DNA of 64,000 nt from Saccharina japonica (taxonomy: Eukaryota; Sar; Phaeophyceae; Laminariales; Laminariaceae): positions 65,935-129,934 of the forward strand of contig MEHQ01004176.1 in the NCBI GenBank assembly GCA_008828725.1, read 5' to 3'. Below, in pieces: positions 22,862-34,400 of this stretch (the first letter of the stretch is position 1; each line of letters starts with the position of its first letter). The position numbers were made by a program, and so were the translations under genes. The notes under the pieces were generated by a model. The model did no database searches, was not told where the DNA came from, and was given only the letters and a program-made list of their open reading frames with translations.

Positions 22862-24630
22862 GTGAGTTATTCCACTGTACGGGCGGTATGTTTGTGCCCA
22901 AACAATTGTCATCTCATTTGCGTTCAATAAGTGTAGTACCTGCATACCAATTTGGTGTTTCGAGGAGGTGCACTTTCTGGGTCAACCAAAATTCCCCCTT
23001 TTTTTCTCTTCGTCAGAATGTCATTCGTTTTTTTCGCGATAGACCCTGAAGACCTTGACTTTGTAGACGTGTCGCTGCCAAACTTATTCCGAATGGTACA
23101 TTTTTGCTTGTTTTTTCAACAGAGTTTGCTCACACGTGTAAGGGTTTGTTTTAGGGCTGCTCGCATGCACAGTATGTAGCCATAGACATAGCTACTGTCA
23201 GTAGCTATCTCGATTGAGCCTGCGGATAAATTCTTCGATGTTACTACGTACACATTTTACAATCGTTTTTATTTCTGAAAAGCATACAAATGAGTTCACG
23301 GAAGAGAAGCGACCGAAGATTGCCATTTTAAACTTTTAACAACTGGTTTGATGTCGCCACCCCAATAGACCTATGCCATGTAAACTTCGGCTTGATCGGA
23401 GCATTTCTGACAGTTTAACGTACCCGGATTATAGTCCTCTTACCCGCTTCTTGAATGTTCGCATTCTCCTTACTGGACTCTGCAAAATACGTAGAAATCC
23501 GGGAACAAGCAACCCGTTCTATTTTATAGCCATCTAGTAGAAAAATAGCATAATAACTGTGACACGAGGTTGGGTGTGAAAAAAACAGACGATAGTTCGG
23601 GGGGGGGTCGTGACAAACCGGCACCCCAAAAAAGAACACCCGGCTCTAGCGCAGCACCCGCCACCGGCATGTTCCGGTGCCTACAGCAGTGGCCGGCGTA
23701 TATACCTACTCAAAGGTTTTCTTCTGTATACCAGGCACCTCAAGTGATAATGCTATACCTCCCTGGTAAGTAAACGAAACCATTTTTAATAGTATAGTGT
23801 ATACGGGTATACATAAAGAAAACACCATTGTGTGTAACGCCAAGGCGGCATGGCGGAGTTACTGTCGTAGAGACTGTCTCGTCGGTTTCTTCCGAAGTAG
23901 TATAGATTACTGGCCGTTGCCATGTTTGTAGTCCGTCGTCGTGGGCTTGGCTGTGTGTCCGCTGTTGAGGTGTCATTTTTGTCATCGGAGACATGCGTTC
24001 TGGTTGCTAAAAACAAAATGACTCAGTGCAACTCGAGATGTCAAGACACAGGTGTTTGTTCGGTTGCCATGTTGAGCTGTGTCATGTTTTCTTCCTTGTA
24101 GAGTACGCCCGATGCAGCATCCGCACAATACACTTGTACCTGGTATTGAAGTTTCAGGATCCCGCGCAAAGTAAAATGTGAAGTCACGCGCTGATTCTAT
24201 CCCGTCCTGTGTTGTCCCGTGTTTGCTGACTTCCGCGCAAAACATCCCGTGGAACGCCGCGTTTTTATTTTATATGAATACCGTTCTGTAGTGTCCCATG
24301 GTTGCTGGATGACGCCCGAAAAATGCCGTGAAATCCCGCGACTATTAAATGCCGCCCTAAACCAACCCAAAAGACAAATAGCTCGGAGGACTGACATGAT
24401 ATGTTAAACATTTCTCGCTACTCGTATATAGTTTGCGCCAAATTAGTTTTTTTAATAGAACGCCCTCGATCTTCCGCTGTTCATGGGGGCCAATATGACA
24501 CCGAATATGTTACTTCCGAGTACATCTTGCAAGCGACAAGTGTGGTTGAGAAAATGTAGTGTTTTCAGTTTGTACCAACTCGCAAAACTCCTGATGATAG
24601 GGATCTATTAAAACACTGGCGCCCCATTTA
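22862..24630. other. No gene seen
   Basis: T-rich and low-information sequence. A block near 23010-23110 is distantly like the MITE arm at 6600-6680 (TTTTTTCGCGATAGACCCTGA). No supported exon. Confidence 0.35.
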
Positions 24631-24639
24631 CCGTGGCAC

Positions 24640-25095
24640 GAGTCAGGCGTGGAGGACAGCAGTCGGGCCTGTTCACCACACAAGAAGGCGGCGACGGAAG
24701 CCGGCCGCACATCACTAGATGGACGGGGGACTGGCGAAGAAATCGCCGTCATTCGATATCATGTCAATGGTGCGAAATCGTGGCAGTGATCCAACGCCGC
24801 CCCTTCTGTCGGCGCTCGTCGTTGATTTTGGACACGGCGAACAAACGACAGAAGCTGTTGATGTTTAGAATCGACCGTGGCGGCGGCAGATTATTAATGG
24901 TGATGGACCTTGCGATGTCTCTGGCATGACGTGTGACCGAAGGTTCGCTGCTGGTTTTGATGGCGCTGTCCAAGCTCCGAAAGGTGTTGGGGACAGCAGC
25001 CGGGGGCATACGCCGGGCAGGCGGCGACGGCGGGCGAACGCGGTGTAAGAGGTTGTCGGGGAGCTTCTTCAGACCGATCGCCGGCTGTCGACTTT
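24640..25095 (+). pseudogene. Coding-module copies F and start of G
   Basis: Two more diverged modules with broken frames: a HVNG/FDIMSMV-like phrase near 24755, and a GVGDSSRGHTPG phrase near 25000. Copy G runs into the first exon of the large gene but is out of frame with it near 25020, which is why I place the gene's start at the ATG at 25096. Confidence 0.4.
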
Positions 25096-28000
25096 ATGGT
25101 AATGGTGCGGGTTGGGGGGAGCGAGCTAACGCCGCCCCCGCCGCGGGCGGGGCCCGTCATAGATCTTCTGCACGGTGAGCCAGCACAAGGATCTTCCCCT
25201 GCAGCGACATCGATCGGTACCGGCTCCGAGGGGAGAGGGCCCGTTGACATCGATTGTCCGTCGGCGAAGAAGAATTGCCATGGTTGTGGGCGGCAATGGA
25301 AGAGTAGACGTACGCCGGCGTGGAGCACGCTTTGGGAATGTGGGAAGAAGTGCGGAAGGTGAGCTTGTGGATCACGGGCGTCCCTCTTTGAGGCCTCCTT
25401 CTGCTGCTATTGCGATCTAGAGGCGGGCTATGGATGCGAATGCTTCAAGTAAGTGGCTCTCTGAACGTATTCGTCTGTCTGGTTGAGCTACGTATACGGT
25501 TTACCCCGTACTTGTTTGAATTTTCTGTTCTAACCCATTAAGAACTGAAAGAAATGTCCCACCCTATTTCCAAGTAGTTTGTCCCCAAATTCGTGGGGCC
25601 AGTTCTTAAGGGGTTAAAGAGCAACGTACGATTTTGAAGTTCAATGTTTTGTTCGTTCATGGTTGAATTTTTTATGTTTGCCCGTTGCACTCATAAGCGC
25701 TGACAAAGGCGGGCGTGACGCATTACATAGCTTACCCAAGTTGTATACCCGCATGAAAGAAACGTTGTGTATGTCGTAGCCAATACTAAACCGTGGTATG
25801 ACCACACGACGCTGCCTCTTGCGATGTGTTCTTGTCTTCAGCTGCAATAGAAAGAGGAAGAGGAACGCTGATGGCAGCCGCAATGAAGAATTGACGGCGA
25901 ACCGAGCCGCAAATTTGGGAGCCAAACCAAAAATGTCCTGGAATTCCTTCGTCCTCCCGCCAAAACTCGACGAGGACGGCGATGCGACACCAGCCTCTGC
26001 GTATTCCGTGTGCGGGACAAGATGCGGTAGTCGTGTATTGGTTGTGATCAACGAGGAGCACCCAATGTGCTCTCGGGACAAGTGCAAAGGGTGAGTCGCT
26101 GTTACAACTGTTGATACCTTAAGAACTGGTGCCGGCGTGAACGGGCATCAGTGCGATATTTTCACGGATTTTCGGTGTTCACGAGGTGCACATCGATCCG
26201 ATTTTGATTGCGCAAGGATGTCGTACGACCGGAAACATTCAGCAATAACAGTGGAAGAGAGAAAACAGAGATATCATACAACACACAACGAACTGTTCAA
26301 TTGCCTACGTTCGCGTTCACGTACCGATTTACGATGTTTCACCGTCATTGAACCGAATCATACCCTACTAGCGCGCCCTTCTCCTGTCCAAAAAAAAAAG
26401 GTTGTCGATCCAATGGCACGGGAGTCCACAACATACATATCCCGGCTTTGCACCCTGACTTGTCGGCAAAAATCCAGGCACGATCCCTTTTGGTTCGTTT
26501 GTTACCCCCACTTGTTTTCGCACCCCGGTGTGTCGTCTAGGAATACGACGATGATTGGTTTTCACCAGGTTTCAGTGTCTACCCTGAAATAAGCAGTCGC
26601 CAGGGAAACCCGCATATATATACGTAAAAATAATTACACTTTCTTCCTCTGGCTTCGTTTTCAGGGTGCGATCTGCCGTTGCTTCAGCCAATTTGCAGGG
26701 GGGAACTAGCCCCATGAAGGCTTGCGAGCACGGCGAAGCCGCCCGGAACACGCCCGCCCATCAGCCCAAGGCCGTAAGGTTCCATGCTGAATCTGACCTA
26801 CTCGCCTTGGCAACGGAAGCAGTTGCCGCGGGAGTTTTGGGAGAGAAGGAGGTGGAGCAAATACTGAAGAAGTATCGTGCGGCCTGCGGTTTTGGTGTTC
26901 CACTAGTAGCAAAGCTGGGGGAGACCGGGTACTATGTAGTGTGGGACGGCGATAACCGGTCTTATCCTGCAGGGTGGGCTCATGTTTTATGCGATCTAGA
27001 AGGGGGTGCAAGCACTGCGTCCCGAAAGAAGAGGAAGACGGAACACAGACCAATCGTGTGTAAGGTGAGAAAATGGGGGCGTCACTCTTACTAGTAGGAC
27101 AGAGCGAAGACGCTGCAGCTGGCCCGCGATGAATCCATCAGATTATGCACGAAATCGTACGACAAATTATCAAGATCAATTTTTTGCCATCGTGGTCACA
27201 TCCCGTAGTAGGAGTAGATATATTCACGAAGTATCTGGTAGATACCAACAGTACCGGCCGCCGTAACGCCTTGGCTTTTGTTCGTGTTTGAGTTGTTGTT
27301 GTCAAGCTGATACCCTACAGTATAGCTATCGTGTAACAATTGCATCTCTAGTTTAAATGGACGTTGTTGTACGATGTACAACAAACAATCGAGTACTGGA
27401 ACGTAGTTTTTTTTACTGCTCACTTCGTTGTACGAAAATACTTCCTCGGTGACTGTTTTCTACCTTGTGTACAGGCTTTTAACGGGGGGGCCTGCTCCGA
27501 GGCGAAGGGGGGGCGGAAGGTATGCGTACACACCCACGTCGTCGCATTGGCGGTTAAGCCGTCAAAAGAGCAAGGGGCGGCTGTCGAAGGGGTAACGACA
27601 AGCGAGGGTGATGACGTCAGCGAAGACGACATTTTCGCCTCGGCTGTTAGGGCGTATGAGAAGGGCGGCCCTGTCTTCGTCAAGAAAATCATGCAGCTTT
27701 TGAAGATTGCGGCGGTATATTTGTTCCCGGTAGATCCGCTCCCGCATTTACCACGGATCGTGGCTCCCCTCCCTGAACGTTTCACGTGCTTCGAGAAGAC
27801 GTGCACACGATGTGGAAAGGACTACTCCAAGATGCCCGGCGTAGTAGCAGCAGCGGTTAGACAGGTACGGCATCCACGTACAGCGCGGCTACTGGATACT
27901 ATGAAAAATACGGTGTTGTGGCCGGCTCATTACAAGACGACGTTAAACTAAGTATGTTATTCGCCGTACTTGTTTATACTTTATTGGTTTCGAAGCTAAG

Positions 28001-28481
28001 GATATAACATAAATAGAGAGAAATTAGAGAGGTACCTGGTAACAAACGTCAGTAAATGCATGCACTTTATCGTTCAACAAGCATGAATTTTGGCAGGAAT
28101 TTGTTTGGGCGCCGAAATTCCCAGAATTAATGTTTGTATACTGTTTTATTGTGGTACGAACGCCCAGTTCACTTTTATGTATTCATTAATATCACTGCGT
28201 TGTCCTGCTGCGCAGGGAGCGCTCATAGTGGAAGCCCGTACCGTCATCGTCGAAAAAGGGCGGTGCGATACGTGCTGGGCACAACCGTGGGCCAGCGACA
28301 ACTGGAGAACGACGGGCATGCTGAATTTCAACAACTTTCTCGTTATGGACATTCGCATCCTAGTGGCGGTCAGGGGATTCTACATGAAAGGCTTGCCCAT
28401 CCAGCCAATATTTGAGCAGATATTTGCGCCGTCGAAGAGCGATTGCATGTGGATGGAGCAAAACCCAACGCTCGCCGGCAG
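25096..28481 (+). other. N-terminal Cys/His cluster region of the large gene (exons 1-5)
   Basis: Exon 1 holds NCHGCGRQW and ECGKKCG; joined to exon 2 it continues SCNRKRKRN, so the cysteine cluster is completed across the splice. Exon 2 ends with CGTRCG and MCSRDKCKG. Exon 3 adds KACEHG and ends VCK. Exon 4 starts AFNGGACSEA and continues KVCVHTHVVAL, giving a CK...C...CxH pattern close to SWIM zinc fingers. It ends with FTCFEKTCTRCGKDY. Exon 5 starts with IVEARTVIVEKGRCDTC. Such Cys/His clusters preceding the transposase are typical of KDZ elements (CxC clusters) and of some MULE elements (SWIM). Metal binding is inferred from spacing only. Confidence 0.5.
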
Positions 28482-31400
28482 GTGAGACGCGCATAATATG
28501 ATGTCGAGTTGTTTCGAAATAATTTGATTCGTGCGGTATTCGTTGGTGCTTCCAACAACATATATCAAGCCTTTAAAATATTTCCAACTTGAATCGCGGG
28601 AGCGAGGGTGTGTCTGCCCCCCCCGTAAGGTCTGTCTTATGTGCTCTGTTAATTAGACAATCGCTTCTCGCGCCACGTCAACGAGCGCTGACGAAAACTG
28701 TAATCGGTGTGTTTTGCCATAGCGGCGACAAGCGCCGAACCTCGAGAGCGTACGATGACTTCGACTTTAGCTTTAACCAGGTAGAACATTACAACAATAT
28801 GTTTGGTCCACACCAACTTTGGAATGTCCCCTGTATACATTTTAGACCTGTGTGGGGATGTTATAATCCGATACTGCGACATACTCTAAAGGCACGGTTC
28901 CAATGGCATGCATCTGTCCCGCCAGGACGCGAAATAAGTTTTTGGGGTAGGGGTAGTCTGTTATTTGCCCTCAGTGATATGCTTCAAACCTCGCCGGCGA
29001 TAATGGAGTCCATCCTACATTGTCGGCGTGTGAACATATTTCATACACCAAAATCGAGGTGGTGCCCTTCTTCATTGTTTTCATGTTAACGTGATGCACG
29101 CCTGGGAGGCTTACATCGGTCGTGCCAGGGCGTAAACACCAAGGATTTCGCGGTAAGGCGGTGCAGTTTTTATTCCTCGAAAGCATACGGTGCGATTCGA
29201 CGCATAACCCTAACCCGAACCCTAACCGTAACCCTTCATATGTGTTTGTACTGATATTAGTGTACGAGGCCGATCGCAAAAAAAAAAAAAAAAAAAGATG
29301 TTAGTGTACAATTCCGATCGCAAAAAAAAAAACCAGCGTAAACATGCCCCATAACCACGGGCACACTATCCCATCGCCAAATTGGGAGTATTGCATCATG
29401 TTAGGGGTTTCTATAGGCGCTACAATCATTTATTTATTTTTTTATTCTTCTAAAAATAAAAAAGGTGTTTTTTTCTGGTTTCCATACTGAATCCAAGTGA
29501 AATCGAAAAAAAACCCGAAATCCAATTTAGAGTGAGGGGTGCTAACAGGACCCGAAACCCCTTTCATTATACGCAACTTCAGTAATGGACATGGGTAAGT
29601 ATGGCTGTGGTCATGGTGTATGCTATACGAGACGGGGGAAAAAAAAAATCGTTGGCCTTGTACGCTAACATCAGTATAAAAGCAAAAGAAAGTCTGGAAA
29701 TCATGAAGATTCCATTCATTGTAGATTCAGTGTGGTACACAATGCTTTTTTCGAAACAAATTCGAGGCGTTTTTATTCTCTTGCATCAGTCAGAGCCAAA
29801 AATACTAAACGTTGGTAGTGGAACGTTCATCTTCATATGTTTTGTACGGTTTGGCATAAGGGAATCCACGTTTTTAGGCCACTTGGGCAACCAAAGTATA
29901 GATTCCATACCTATTCCAAGTAAGTTAGGAAGAATGGTATTTAGATGACCGGAAAACGTATATGCACTCATATCAAACCGTACAAAACATATGAAGATGA
30001 ACGTTCCACTACCAACGTTTAGTATTTTTGGCTCTGACTGATGCAAGAGAATGAAAACGCCTCGATTTTTTTTCGAAAAAAGCATTGTGTACCACACTAA
30101 ATCTACAATGAATGGAATCTTCATGATTTCCAGACTTTCTTTTGCTTTTATACTGATGTTAGCGTACAAGGCCAACGATTTTGTTTTCCCCCTTCTCGTA
30201 TAGCATACACCATGACCACAGCGATACTTTATCATGTCCATTACTGAAGTTGCGTATAATGAAAGGGGTTTCGGGGCCTGTTAGTACCCCTCACTCTTAA
30301 TTGGATTTCGGATGTTTTTCGATTTCACTTGGATTTAGAATGGATACTAGAAAAAAAACAAAAAAACAAGAAAAACAAAAAATAATTGTAGCGCCTATGG
30401 AAACCCTTTAACATGATGCAATACTCCCAATTTGGCGATGGGATAGTGTGCCCGCGGTTATGGGGCATGTTTACCCTGTTTTTTTTTTGCGATCGGCCTT
30501 GTACACTAATATTAGTACAAACACAACACTAAGACGAAAAATATGATTATTCACATTCATTGTACATGATGTGTGGTACACAATGCATTTTTTAACAAGT
30601 TTTCGAGGTATTTTTGTTCTCATACATCAGGCGGACCAAAAAATACCACAGGTTGGTGGTGGAAGCATTATCCTTATATGGTTTGTATGGCGTGACATGA
30701 GTGTATTTGTACTTTTGCGCAACAAAAGCACAGATTCTATATGTATTTGCAGTAAGTGGAGGTGATCTCCAGAAGACTTAACAAGGAAAATACACCCATG
30801 TCAAACAGACAGTACAAAACATATGAAGACGATATTTCCACTACATAAATTTAGGGTTTTTGAATCCGATCGATGTACACCAACCCCAACGCCAAGGAGT
30901 TCATCCCCCTGAGAGCAACGCGGGAATATCACCACAGCAGAGAGCGCAAGGTGTGCAGCCTGGGGAGTGGAGAGGCTGGCCATCGCGTGGGTACGCATAC
31001 GCGACAGGAAGGACGAGAGTGTCGGCGTTGGCTGGGACGGCTGCACCCGGTCAATGGAAACCAAGGCGCGAACCGGGCTAGGACCGAGAGAAGAGCCAGT
31101 TTAGCAATAGAGAGGAAAAAAATGCAAAAGAAGAAAAAACGGAGGAGGGGACGGGCCTCGCGTCGGCTGGCGAGGACGTCAGCACGTGAGGCTCGTACGA
31201 GGCAGAAGGAGGCACTTGTGGCGGTAGCGACCTACAACGTGCGCACCCTGGCTGTAAAGGGGAAGAACGGGTATGGACNCCCGGCGTAGTAGCAGCAGCG
31301 GTTAGACAGGTACGGCATCCACGTACAGCGCGGCTACTGGATACTATGAAAAATACGGTGTTGTGGCCGGCTCATTACAAGACGACGTTAAACTAAGTAT

Positions 31401-34400
31401 GTTATTCACCGTACTTGTTTATATTTTATTGGTTTCGAAGCTAAGGATATAACATAAATAGAGAGAAATTAGAGAGGTACCTGGTAACAAACGTCAGTAA
31501 ATGCATGCACTTTATCGTTCAACAAGCATGAATTTTGGCAGGAATTTGTTTGGGCGCCGAAATTCCCAGAATTAATGTTTGTATACTGTTTTATTGTGGT
31601 ACGAACGCCCAGTTCACTTTTATGTATTCATTAATATCACTGCGTTGTCCTGCTGCGCAGGGAGCGCTCATAGTGGAAGCCCGTACCGTCATCGTCGAAA
31701 AAGGGCGGTGCGATACGTGCTGGGCACAACCGTGGGCCAGCGACAACTGGAGAACGACGGGCATGCTGAATTTCAACAACTTTCTCGTTATGGACATTCG
31801 CATCCTAGTGGCGGTCAGGGGATTCTACATGAAAGGCTTGCCCATCCAGCCAATCTTTGAGCAGATATTTGCGCCGTCGAAGAGCGATTGCATGTGGATG
31901 GAGCAAAACCCAACGCTCGCCGGCAGGTGAGCACGCGCATAATATGATGTCGAGTTGTTTCGAAATAATTTGATTCGTGCGGTATTCGTTGGTGCTTCCA
32001 ACAACATATATCAAGCCTTTAAAATATTTCCAACTTGAATCGCGGGAGCGAGGGTGTGTCTGCCCCCCCCGTAAGGTCTGTCTTATGTGCTCTGTTAATT
32101 AGACAATCGCTTCTCGCGCCACGTCAACGAGCGCTGACGAAAACTGTAATCGGTGTGTTTTGCCATAGCGGCGACAAGCGCCGAACCTCGAGAGCGTACG
32201 ATGACTTCGACTTTAGCTTTAACCAGGTAGAACATTACAACAATATGTTTGGTCCACACCAACTTTGGAATGTCCCCTGTACACATTTTAGACCTGTGTG
32301 GGGATGTTATAATCCGATACTGCGACATACTCTAAGGGCACGGTTCCAATGGCATGCATCTGTCCCGCCAGGACGCGAAATAAGTTTTTGGGGTAGGGGT
32401 AGTCTGTTATTTGCCCTCAGTGATATGCTTCAAACCTCGCCGGCGATAATGGAGTCCATCCTACATTGTCGGCGTGTGAACATATTTCATACACCAAAAT
32501 CGAGGTGGTGCCCTTCTTCATTGTTTTCATGTTAACGTGATGCACGCCTGGGAGGCTTACATCGGTCGTGCCAGGGCGTAAACACCAAGGATTTCGCGGT
32601 AAGGCGGTGCAGTTTTTATTCCTCGAAAGCATACGGTGCGATTCGACGCATAACCCTAACCCGAACCCTAACCGGAATCCTTCATATGTGTTTGTACTGA
32701 TGTTAGTGTACAATTCCGATCGCAAAAAAAAAAACCAGCGTAAACATGCCCCATAACCACGGGCACACTATCCCATCGCCAAATTGGGAGTATTGCATCA
32801 TGTTAGGGGTTTCTATAGGCGCTACAATCATTTATTTATTTTTTTATTCTTCTAAAAATAAAAAAGGTGTTTTTTTCTGGTTTCCATACTGAATCCAAGT
32901 GAAATCGAAAAAAAACCCGAAATCCAATTTAGAGTGAGGGGTGCTAACAGGACCCGAAACCCCTTTCATTACATGCACCTTCAGTAATGGACATGGGTAA
33001 GTATGGCTGTGGTCATGGTGTATGCTATACGAGACGGGGGAAAAAAAAAATCGTTGGCCTTGTACGCTAACATCAGTATAAAAGCAAAAGAAAGTCTGGA
33101 AATCATGAAGATTCCATTCATTGTAGATTCAGTGTGGTACACAATGCTTTTTTCGAAACAAATTCGAGGCGTTTTTATTCTCTTGCATCAGTCAGAGCCA
33201 AAAATACTAAACGTTGGTAGTGGAACGTTCATCTTCATATGTTTTGTACGGTTTGGCATAAGGGAATCCACGTTTTTAGGCCACTTGGGCAACCAAAGTA
33301 TAGATTCCATACCTATTCCAAGTAAGTTAGGAAGAATGGTATTTAGATGACCGGAAAACGTATATGCACTCATATCAAACCGTACAAAACATATGAAGAT
33401 GAACGTTCCACTACCAACGTTTAGTATTTTTGGCTCTGACTGATGCAAGAGAATAAAAACGCCTCTATTTTTTTTTGAAAAAAGCATTGTGTACCACACT
33501 AAATCTACAATGAATGGAATCTTCATGATTTTCAGACTTTCTTTTGCTTTTATACTGATGTTAGCGTACAAGGCCAACGATTTTGTTTTCCCCCTTCTCG
33601 TATAGCATACACCATGACCACAGCCATACTTACCCATGTCCATTACTGATTTTGCGTATAATGAAAGGGGTTTCGGGGCCTGTTAGTACCCCTCACTCTT
33701 AATTGGATTTCGGATGTTTTTCGATTTCACTTGGATTTAGAATGGATACTAGAAAAAAAACAAAAAAACAAGAAAAACAAAAAATAATTGTAGCGCCTAT
33801 GGAAACCCTTTAACATGATGCAATACTCCCAATTTGGCGATGGGATAGTGTGCCCGCGGTTATGGGGCATGTTTACCCTGTTTTTTTTTTTGCGATCGGC
33901 CTTGTACACTAATATTAGTACAAACACAACACTAAGACGAAAAATATGATTATTCACATTCATTGTACATGATGTGTGGTACACAATGCATTTTTTAACA
34001 AGTTTTCGAGGTATTTTTGTTCTCATACATCAGGCGGACCAAAAAATACCACAGGTTGGTGGTGGAAGCATTATCCTTATATGGTTTGTATGGCGTGACA
34101 TGAGTGTATTTGTACTTTTGCGCAACAAAAGTACAGATTCCATATTTATTTTCAGTAAGTGAAGGTGATCTCCAGAAGACTTAACAAGGAAAATACACCC
34201 ATGTCAAACAGACAGTACAAAACATATGAAGACGATATTTCCACTACCTAAATTTAGCATGTTTGAATCCGATCGATGTACTCGTAGGTTTAATGTGAAG
34301 AACACACACACACACACACGTAAGAGAACAAAGTTTTATCCTGGACATTTATTTAGCAACACATGCTGTCAGCACCATGCTGTTACACACTAACACCATA

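Larger units (their letters stand above)
27835..30878. repeat. Duplicated segment, copy 1
   Basis: 3,044 bp, almost identical to 31280-34281. It contains the end of exon 4, exon 5, the 1.3-kb foldback and a related half-unit. Differences are few (single bases, a purine-rich tract of about 44 bp near 29270-29310 present only here, and homopolymer lengths). Copy 1 ends at GATCGATGTAC, where LINE sequence begins; copy 2 continues from the same word into ordinary intron. Confidence 0.9.

Noticed and set aside
26137-26592. Plus-strand open frame of 151 codons
   Set aside because: It lies wholly inside the intron between exons 2 and 3 of the large gene (donor 26091, acceptor 26664), which are phase-matched without it. 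Its composition has no protein-like pattern.
28589-29089. Open frame of 166 codons, and its copy at 32035-32535
   Set aside because: Only its first part (28657-28780) has a plausible exon structure, reported as a possible alternative exon. The full frame has no ATG context and crosses a strong donor.
29601-30241. Open frames of 115 and 151 codons in opposite directions, and their copies near 33003-33643
   Set aside because: They are the two arms of the foldback read on each strand. Their similarity is palindromic and does not indicate coding.
27835-34281. A true gene-internal tandem duplication with two functional copies of exon 5
   Set aside because: Copy 2 starts at the base after the N, and a second copy of exon 5 is not needed for the reading frame. 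An assembly join of two haplotypes explains it better.
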